This document shows positions 1 through 4,696 of a stretch of 14,087 bases of DNA, in pieces (the first letter of the stretch is position 1; every line of letters begins with the position of its first letter). The DNA lies in assembly GCA_903873545.1 (NCBI GenBank), contig CAIQPA010000550.1, positions 1 to 14,087 of the forward strand, read 5' to 3'. A model generated the notes under the pieces. It did not search any database. It was given only the letters and a program-made list of their open reading frames with translations, and was not told where the DNA came from. Source of the DNA: an uncultured delta proteobacterium. Lineage in GTDB: Bacteria > Myxococcota_A > Bradymonadia > REDH01. The position numbers and the translations under genes are program-made.

Positions 1-390
1 AAGGACCCGTCGAAGGTTGACCGCTCGGCGGCCTACATGGCCCGCTACGTCGCCAAGAACATCGTGGCTGCCGGCCTCGCCGACCGCTGCGAGATTCAGG
101 TTGCCTACGCCATCGGATACCACGAGCCCGTCTCGGTCCTGGCCAACACCTTCGGCACCTCCAAGGTCAGCGAGGAGCTCATCGAGAAGCTCATCGCGGC
201 CCACTTCGACCTCTCGCCCTTCGGTATCACCAAGACGCTCGACCTCGAGCGTCCGATCTACCGGAACACGGCGAGCTACGGCCACTTCGGTCGCAGCGCC
301 TCGGAGTTCACCAACTGGACGCAGGGCGACGGCTTTACCTGGGAGCGGACCGACAAGGCGGCCCTCCTCCGCGACGCCGCCGGCCTTTAG
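1..390 (+). CDS. metK: S-adenosylmethionine synthetase, C-terminal part (5' end outside window)
   Basis: MetK makes S-adenosylmethionine from ATP and methionine in the cytoplasm, feeding methylation and polyamine synthesis. The frame is open from base 1 and encodes 129 residues ending in TAG, about the last third of a protein that is usually near 385-400 residues. Family signatures are clear: KDPSKVDRSAAYMARY at the left edge, then VAYAIGYHEPVSVLANTFGT, then FGITKTLDLERPIYRNTASY with GHFGR after it, and the terminal TDKAALLRDAAGL that is nearly identical to the E. coli end. An internal ATG at 37 is not the start, because conserved sequence lies upstream of it. The gene converges with the minus-strand glycosyltransferase-like gene with only 3 nt between stop codons, and no strong terminator is visible. 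The identification is secure; only the missing N-terminus limits it. Confidence 0.97.
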   Translation, partial: KDPSKVDRSAAYMARYVAKNIVAAGLADRCEIQVAYAIGYHEPVSVLANTFGTSKVSEELIEKLIAAHFDLSPFGITKTLDLERPIYRNTASYGHFGRSASEFTNWTQGDGFTWERTDKAALLRDAAGL

Positions 391-393
391 GCC

Positions 394-1497
394 TTAGCCC
401 TCTCGAAGCCCGGTCAGCAGATCGCGGCGCGCCCTGCCCTCAGAGGCTCCGGCACCGAGGGCTGCAAGGTCGAGCGTCGCAGGACCGCTCGTGCCGGCGC
501 TCAGCGCCAACAGGTCGTCGTACCAGGCAAGCAGCCGGCCCGTCACGGCGCTCGGCTCCAGATGGCGTGCCGCGTAGACCGCGGCCCGCTCGCCGCTGCT
601 TCGGAGCGCCTCGCGGTCGGCGCAGAGGCTTACAATGCGATCTGCGAAGTCGCCTGTGGCGCAGGCCGCGCCGCCGCGGCAACGGGCGACCCAGTCCCAG
701 GCCGGGAGCGCTGGCACCAGCAGCGCAGCGCCGCCTTGGGCCGCGGTCAGCGCACGATGGCGGCCAGCTGCGTCGGTTGAGACCCAGAGGTCGGCATGCC
801 TCGCCTTGCGGAGCGCAAGATCAGGTGAAAGAGCGCCTACGAACTCGAGCTCAATTCCAGGCAGGGCGGGGAGCACGATGCTGCCCTCGGCGGCGTCGAT
901 CATGACCCGCAGCGGGCCGTCGCCCCGACGTCGAGCCGCCGGCGCGGGCGGGAGTGTCGGCAGGCCGAGACCCTCTTCGAGTGTCACCCAGCGGAGCGGG
1001 TCGAGACGCCGAGCATCGTTGTGCGCTGCGGCTGCCTCCTGCCCCATGGCGATGAGGAGGGTTGCGTCGCGCGGCTTGGCCTCGAACAGTGCGCGCGCGT
1101 CGGAGAGCCGGCCTGTCGAACGCTCGGCCACAGGCGGCCACGGCGCAGTGCCGACACTCGCCATGACGACTCGTTGGCCCGCCATGCGCGCAGCCGGGAG
1201 TCCAACGCCGCGCACGTCGTCGTCGAGGAGGTGGAGCAGCGCAAAGTCGCCGTCGGTAAGGCGGGCCACCAGGCGGGCAAAGGTCAACGGCCGGAGCGGC
1301 AGCGCGAGCGAGCCGAGATGGGCCAATCCGTCGATGCCGGGACCGCCCAGACAGAGGACCTCGACCTCCAAGCCCGCCGCTTCGAAGCGGGGACGCAGCT
1401 CGCGCCATCCTCGCTCCCAGGCCTGTGGCGTGGTCAGCCAGGCAACGCGCGGCGCAGCCGATGCAGGGGGCCGCTCAGGCAATGGTGTATCCTCCAT
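394..1497 (-). CDS. Diverged GT-B-fold glycosyltransferase-like protein
   Basis: This 367-residue protein is not confidently assignable. It looks like two Rossmann-like halves. The N-terminal half (from about residue 16, RVAWLTTPQAWERGW) alternates strands and helices and ends before an Ala/Pro/Arg-rich linker (about 185-195). The C-terminal half begins with PLRVMIDAAEGS and carries a GGAALLVPALPAWDWV segment around residue 255. It then has a tail (RIVSLCADREALRSSGERAAVYAARHL) that resembles the last helices of GT4-type glycosyltransferases, where a helix packs back on the N-domain. The GT4 EAMA/E-x7-E donor-binding motif is not recognisable, so activity is doubtful. There is no signal peptide, so it is probably cytoplasmic. 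Its ATG at 1497 lies inside the 3' end of the upstream SDR gene (23-nt overlap), which points to co-transcription and translational coupling; the Shine-Dalgarno is weak. The fold is inferred; the substrate is unknown. Confidence 0.5.
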   Translation of the reverse strand: MEDTPLPERPPASAAPRVAWLTTPQAWERGWRELRPRFEAAGLEVEVLCLGGPGIDGLAHLGSLALPLRPLTFARLVARLTDGDFALLHLLDDDVRGVGLPAARMAGQRVVMASVGTAPWPPVAERSTGRLSDARALFEAKPRDATLLIAMGQEAAAAHNDARRLDPLRWVTLEEGLGLPTLPPAPAARRRGDGPLRVMIDAAEGSIVLPALPGIELEFVGALSPDLALRKARHADLWVSTDAAGRHRALTAAQGGAALLVPALPAWDWVARCRGGAACATGDFADRIVSLCADREALRSSGERAAVYAARHLEPSAVTGRLLAWYDDLLALSAGTSGPATLDLAALGAGASEGRARRDLLTGLREG

Positions 1498-2245
1498 CCA
1501 CGGCGAGCGTCTGGCCGGTCACGTAGGAGGCCTCGTCGGAGGCGAGAAAGACTGCGGCGCCCGCCAGCTCAGCAGGCTGCGCGACGCGGCCAAGCGCCGA
1601 CCGCTCGTTGAAGCGGGCCGCGATCTCGGGGGTGTCGATCAGGATGCTGGCAAACTTGGTCTCGACAAGGCCAGGGGCGATGGCGTTCACCCGAATGTTG
1701 CGAGAACCGAGCTCCATCGCGAGGGTCTGGGTCATGGAGATCACGGCCGCCTTGGTCATGCCGTAGATGCCCTGAAAGACGGCGGCCCGCATGCCCATGA
1801 TGCTGGTAATGTTGATGATGGAGCCGGGTAGGCCTGCCTCGATGAGCCCCTCTGCCGCGTTGCGTGCAACCTCGAAGTAGCCGCGGGTGTTGACCTCAAA
1901 GGTCTTGTCCCAGGCGCTGCTGGTGAGGCTCAGCATGGGGCCGAAGTGGGGGTTGGTGCCGGCGTTGTTGACGGCCACCGTGACGACGCCGAAGCGGCTG
2001 CGGGCGTGGGCGAAGAGCGCTGCGACCTGCGCGGGATCGCCCGTGTGGCAGACGAAGGAATCGATGGCGTCGGCGCGGCCTGTGACGGCAGCGATGTGGC
2101 GCGCAGATGCGTCGAGCCCATCCTGCTTTCGCGAGCTGATGACGACGTTTGCCCCCTCACGCACAAAGGCCTCCGCGATGGCCGCCCCGATGCCGCGGCT
2201 CCCGCCCGTGACGACTGCAACCTTGCCTTCCAATCTTCCAGCCAT
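1475..2245 (-). CDS. Short-chain dehydrogenase/reductase (classical SDR, DHRS4/FabG-like)
   Basis: A 256-residue NAD(P)H-dependent oxidoreductase of the classical SDR family, cytoplasmic. The cofactor-binding TGGSRGIG is at residues 13-20, and the NNAG structural motif is at 93-96. The complete catalytic tetrad is present: Asn119, Ser148, Tyr161 and Lys165, with exact YxxxK spacing. Arg39 after the second strand (SSRK) favours NADP over NAD. The end has the usual VNAIAPGLVET and VTGQTLAVDGG segments. The length is typical. The ATG at 2245 is preceded by GGAGAGG seven bases upstream (minus strand), so the start is secure. It is the first gene of a two-gene unit with the overlapping GT-like gene, and is divergent from the doxX-like gene. 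The substrate cannot be read from sequence; a carbonyl or 3-hydroxyacyl substrate is usual for this subgroup. It is complete and probably active. Confidence 0.93.
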   Translation of the reverse strand: MAGRLEGKVAVVTGGSRGIGAAIAEAFVREGANVVISSRKQDGLDASARHIAAVTGRADAIDSFVCHTGDPAQVAALFAHARSRFGVVTVAVNNAGTNPHFGPMLSLTSSAWDKTFEVNTRGYFEVARNAAEGLIEAGLPGSIINITSIMGMRAAVFQGIYGMTKAAVISMTQTLAMELGSRNIRVNAIAPGLVETKFASILIDTPEIAARFNERSALGRVAQPAELAGAAVFLASDEASYVTGQTLAVDGGYTIA

Positions 2246-2283
2246 CGTTCAACCTCTCCGCCTCGCGCGGGGCAGCCAATTCT

Positions 2284-2313
2284 TTGACCGGCCGACCCGC
2301 AATGGTCCATAGC
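2284..2313 (+). promoter_or_regulatory. Candidate sigma-70 promoter for the doxX-like/ampG-like pair
   Basis: TTGACC (2284-2289) is followed after 18 bases by CATAGC (2308-2313). The -35 matches consensus in five of six positions and the -10 is weak. Transcription would start near 2320, just after the inverted repeat, leaving a leader of about 17 nt containing AGGAGG (2326-2331) five bases before the GTG start. Position supports it; sequence alone is only suggestive. Confidence 0.33.
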
Positions 2314-2320
2314 GGTCGGC
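2291..2320. promoter_or_regulatory. Nested dyad (operator candidate) between SDR and doxX-like genes
   Basis: A perfect 7-bp inverted repeat (GCCGACC at 2291-2297, GGTCGGC at 2314-2320) encloses a second small palindrome, ATGG-T-CCAT at 2302-2310. It lies in the 91-nt divergent intergenic region and overlaps the proposed -10 of the plus-strand promoter. It could be an operator for a dimeric repressor or, if transcribed, an RNA stem just ahead of the AGGAGG at 2326-2331. No regulator gene is visible in the window. Confidence 0.4.
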
Positions 2321-2336
2321 AACCTAGGAGGCCTCC

Positions 2337-2732
2337 GTGGCAATGCAAGCGCTCCACCTCGTCATCTGTCTCCTCTTCGCTGCCATCCTTGGCGAAGCCG
2401 GCCTCACCAAACTGATGGGGCGCAGCACACCCGCCTGGTTCGCGGAGAAGTTCGCCTCCTCCTGGCTCGCCCCGATCCCAGCGCCTCTGCTCTGGTGGCC
2501 CATCGCCATTGCGGAGCTGGCCGTCGCGGCACTCTTCATCGCGGCAGTCGTAACAGGTGAGTCGGCGGCCGGTGGCACCCACGCACTCACGCAGGCGGCA
2601 CTCGTCGGCGCAAGCGCACTCTTTGCCGCGCTCACCATGGGGCTGCGATTGAGCCAGGATTTTGCCGGTGCCTCCGCCGCCCTCACCTACTTCGGCGTCG
2701 CGTCGCTGCTCGCTGCGACGATGTTTCGATGA
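2337..2732 (+). CDS. DoxX-like small integral membrane protein
   Basis: A 131-residue hydrophobic protein with about four membrane spans (roughly residues 4-22, 47-73, 83-103 and 110-128). The layout fits the DoxX/MauE-type superfamily: a first helix followed by a Gly-x-x-Lys element (GEAGLTKLMGR, about 19-29), then an aromatic stretch and a second helix opening with a conserved acidic residue (IAIAELAVAALFI, Glu about 61). Members are inner-membrane proteins, often linked to redox or thiol partners, but no function can be assigned here. The GTG at 2337 is five bases after a perfect AGGAGG; an in-frame ATG at 2343 is the alternative, at an 11-base spacing. The stop overlaps the next gene's start as ATGA, so the two are translationally coupled. 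The family call is by topology and motif only. Confidence 0.65.
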   Translation: MAMQALHLVICLLFAAILGEAGLTKLMGRSTPAWFAEKFASSWLAPIPAPLLWWPIAIAELAVAALFIAAVVTGESAAGGTHALTQAALVGASALFAALTMGLRLSQDFAGASAALTYFGVASLLAATMFR

Positions 2733-4000
2733 GCGATACCGACCAGAAATCAAACCTCTTCGATCGCACCGTCTGGGCTGTAGGCCTGCTCGGCTTTGCC
2801 TCGGGTCTCCCGCTGCCGCTCGTCTTCGGCACCCTGTCGCTCTGGCTCAAGGATGCCGGCCTGACCAACGCCGCGATCGGGTTCTTTGCCGCGGCCTCGG
2901 TACCCTATGTCTTCAAGTGGGCCTGGGCGCCTGTGCTCGACCTGGTGCGGCTCGGACCGCTCGGCGCCGCGCTCGGCGACCGTCGGGCCTGGATTGTCCT
3001 GATGCAGTTGGGCTGCGCTGCCACCATTGCCAGCCTCGCTTTTGCAAACCCCGCCGCGGCCCCCAAAGAGGTCGCCATGCTGGTTGTGCTTCTGGCGACA
3101 CTGTCGGCGACGCAGGACATCGGTATCGACGCATATCGCGTAAGCGCCGTGCAGGTGGCGCAGCAGGGAACAGCCAACGCCGCCTATGTCTTCGGCTATC
3201 GCATTGGGATGCTCGGCTCGGGTGCAGGCGCGCTGCTGCTCGCCGACCGCTATGGCTGGCAGCAGACCTTTCTGACACTCGCGGTCGTCATGGGGGCCTG
3301 CCTCTTCATCACACTCTTCGCGCCCCGCGTCGATCTACCGGCTTCAGAGACAGAGCAGCGGCGCTACGGAGGGTTCTGGGGGCTGCTCTCCGGCATCTTC
3401 GAGCCGCTCACCTCCTTCTTTCGCACCCGAGGTTGGCTGGTCATCCTCATCTTCGTGGCGCTCTTCAAGTTGGGCGATGCGGTGGCCGGAACGATGACCA
3501 ACCCGTTTCTCGTGGAGGTCGGTTTCAGCAAGACCGAGCTCGCAACGGTGTCGAAGCTCTTCGCCTTTGCGGCGCTCATCCCTGGTGCCTTCGTGGGTGG
3601 CTGGATGATGCGCCGCTATGGCGTGGAGAAGATGCTCTGGGTGGGTGGCGTGCTGCAGGCCGGCTCCAACCTGCTCTTCGTCTACCAGGCACGCGCAGGC
3701 CACGATGTGCAGGCTCTCTACCTGACTATGGGCGGCGAGAACTTCGCGACGGGCTTCGGCACCACGGTCTTCGTCGCCTACCTGAGCTCGCTCTGCTCGG
3801 TCCGCTTCTCGGCCACGCAGTATGCGCTGCTGTCGGCGCTGGCTGCGGTCGGCAGAACAGTCGTCTCGAGCTTCTCGGGCGTCTGGGCGACCTCGTGGGG
3901 CTGGGAGACCTTCTTCCTCTCGACAGCCTTCATGGGGCTCCCTGCACTGCTGCTGCTGCCTATCCTCAAGCAGCAGAGCGACATCGCCGAACGCCGCTAG
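2729..4000 (+). CDS. AmpG-family MFS permease (muropeptide-type transporter)
   Basis: A 423-residue inner-membrane transporter of the major facilitator superfamily. It carries the features of AmpG, which imports GlcNAc-anhydroMurNAc peptides for cell-wall recycling. These are GFASGLPLPLVFGTLSLWL (about 22-40) in the first helix, the highly characteristic ATQDIGIDAYRV (about 129-141), and GYRIGMLGSGAGALLLAD (about 156-173) before YGWQQTF. A charged central loop (about 202-215) separates the two six-helix halves. About 12 spans fit the length; E. coli AmpG is longer with extra helices. The start overlaps the doxX-like stop by 4 nt. The stop TAG (3998-4000) overlaps that of the convergent EpmC-like gene. 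Relatives in other bacteria can carry other solutes (acetyl-CoA transporter-like members), so the family is firm and the substrate is inferred. No beta-lactamase or recycling enzymes are nearby. Confidence 0.85.
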   Translation: MSDTDQKSNLFDRTVWAVGLLGFASGLPLPLVFGTLSLWLKDAGLTNAAIGFFAAASVPYVFKWAWAPVLDLVRLGPLGAALGDRRAWIVLMQLGCAATIASLAFANPAAAPKEVAMLVVLLATLSATQDIGIDAYRVSAVQVAQQGTANAAYVFGYRIGMLGSGAGALLLADRYGWQQTFLTLAVVMGACLFITLFAPRVDLPASETEQRRYGGFWGLLSGIFEPLTSFFRTRGWLVILIFVALFKLGDAVAGTMTNPFLVEVGFSKTELATVSKLFAFAALIPGAFVGGWMMRRYGVEKMLWVGGVLQAGSNLLFVYQARAGHDVQALYLTMGGENFATGFGTTVFVAYLSSLCSVRFSATQYALLSALAAVGRTVVSSFSGVWATSWGWETFFLSTAFMGLPALLLLPILKQQSDIAERR

Positions 4001-4012
4001 GCGACGGCGTTT
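3989..4012. terminator. Hairpin over the shared convergent stop codons (bidirectional terminator candidate)
   Basis: AACGCCG (3990-3996) pairs with CGGCGTT (4005-4011), extended by a G-T pair at 3989/4012, around an 8-base loop. The loop begins with the CTAG used as stop by both convergent genes. The 3' side is T-rich in both orientations only within the stem (TTT on plus, ends with TT on minus). It is therefore a weak intrinsic terminator or a transcript-end stabiliser. Confidence 0.35.
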
Positions 4013-4539
4013 CGGGTCGCCGCGAGGGCCCGCTCCGCCGCAGCGCGGTGGGGCCAGACCAGCCAGCGCGCCCAGCCTGCCTCCGCAGCCTGCATCCGGT
4101 CGGCGCGCGCCTCTGAGGCGGCTTCGGCGAGGTAGTAACCGCGGAAGTCTGTGGTCGGAACAAGCACAGCTTCGAGGCCCCAGAGGGTGAGCAGCCGGAG
4201 CTGCACGACCAGCGCGGCCTCCTCGAGGTAGGCGTCGCTGTCTGTCAGGTTGTCGAGCCCCCAGTCGGGCTCCGTGCGCGCCTCTTCGCCCTGCACGAGG
4301 AGGTGGACCATTTCGTGCAGGATGATCTGGGCGAGGGTGTCGTCTGCGTCGAGCTCCTCGTCCGGCGCGATCGCGACCTCGCCGCGACCGTCGTACCAGA
4401 CATAGCTGGTGGAGCGGCGGGCAAGCCGGAAGCCGGCCTGCTCGAGGAGCTGGACCCAGAGCGGGTCGGTCGCACGAACCGCCCCCACCGTCTGATCATC
4501 GCAGCGTGGAGCGATGGGTTGGCGGTCGGGGGGGTTCAT
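3997..4539 (-). CDS. HExxH metalloprotein resembling EpmC/YfcM (elongation factor P hydroxylase-like)
   Basis: A 180-residue cytoplasmic protein with LHEMVH at residues 74-79, giving metal ligands His75 and His79 with Glu76. The spacing HExxHxxxxG, then seven residues, then Asp-Trp-Gly (Gly84, Asp92) matches the pattern I recall for E. coli EpmC (HExxHxxxxG-x7-DFG). A YLEEAA stretch (104-109) could supply a third acidic ligand. EpmC hydroxylates beta-lysylated Lys34 of EF-P. The length matches E. coli EpmC (about 182). The frame is open further upstream to 4581, but that part is the translated tRNA (VAGSNPVARS, a common artefact), so the ATG at 4539 is chosen. No Shine-Dalgarno is visible in the 11 nt separating it from the tRNA. 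The protein opens Met-Asn-Pro-Pro-Asp. A generic zincin-like hydrolase is the alternative; hydroxylase function is inferred. Confidence 0.6.
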   Translation of the reverse strand: MNPPDRQPIAPRCDDQTVGAVRATDPLWVQLLEQAGFRLARRSTSYVWYDGRGEVAIAPDEELDADDTLAQIILHEMVHLLVQGEEARTEPDWGLDNLTDSDAYLEEAALVVQLRLLTLWGLEAVLVPTTDFRGYYLAEAASEARADRMQAAEAGWARWLVWPHRAAAERALAATRNAVA

Positions 4540-4550
4540 GACATCACGAG

Positions 4551-4623
4551 AGCGGGCGACGGGATTCGAACCCGCGACCACGAGCTTGGGAAGCTCGTGC
4601 TCTACCAGCTGAGCTACACCCGC
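4551..4623 (-). tRNA. tRNA-Gly, anticodon CCC
   Basis: A 73-nt cloverleaf folds fully by eye. The acceptor stem GCGGGTG pairs with CGCCCGC (one G-U pair). The D arm is GCTC/GAGC, and the anticodon stem CGAGC/GCTCG has loop TTCCCAA, giving anticodon CCC (reads GGG). The variable loop has 5 nt, and the T arm is GCGGG-TTCGAAT-CCCGT. The discriminator base is T, as is normal for bacterial tRNA-Gly. CCA is not encoded (CTC follows), so it must be added after processing. The anticodon arm resembles E. coli glyU. The EpmC-like ORF starts 11 nt downstream on the same strand. Confidence 0.97.
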
Positions 4624-4628
4624 AGCAG

Positions 4629-4650
4629 GGTTCGGCGCTTCTGCCGAATC
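4629..4650. repeat. Inverted repeat overlapping the tRNA promoter -10
   Basis: TTCGGC (4631-4636) and GCCGAA (4643-4648) are perfect arms around a 6-base loop, extended by a G-T and a G-C pair to 4629/4650. The element spans the -10 and discriminator of the proposed tRNA promoter. It also lies about 47 nt beyond the stop of the TPR gene. It lacks a T-tract on either strand, so an operator-like or transcript-end role is possible and an intrinsic terminator is unlikely. Confidence 0.35.
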
Positions 4651-4666
4651 GGAGGGCTTTCGTCAA
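4638..4666 (-). promoter_or_regulatory. Candidate tRNA-Gly promoter with GC-rich discriminator
   Basis: On the minus strand TTGACG (4666-4661) is followed after exactly 17 bases by CAGAAG (4643-4638). After it comes a CGCCG discriminator, the type found at stringently controlled stable-RNA promoters. Transcription would start near 4631, about 8 nt before the tRNA 5' end. The -35 is good and the -10 is weak. It should also drive the EpmC-like gene, which has no room for its own promoter. Confidence 0.42.
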
Positions 4667-4696
4667 GACGGCGGCAGTGCGTTGCCGAAGGTTCGC

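Noticed and set aside
382..393. GGCC-TTTA-GGCC at the metK/GT-like convergent end
   Set aside because: A 4-bp stem with no T-tract is not distinguishable from chance in GC-rich DNA.
4540..4581. N-terminal extension of the EpmC-like protein
   Set aside because: The extra residues (VAGSNPVARS) are the translation of the tRNA T arm and 3' end, a familiar annotation artefact.
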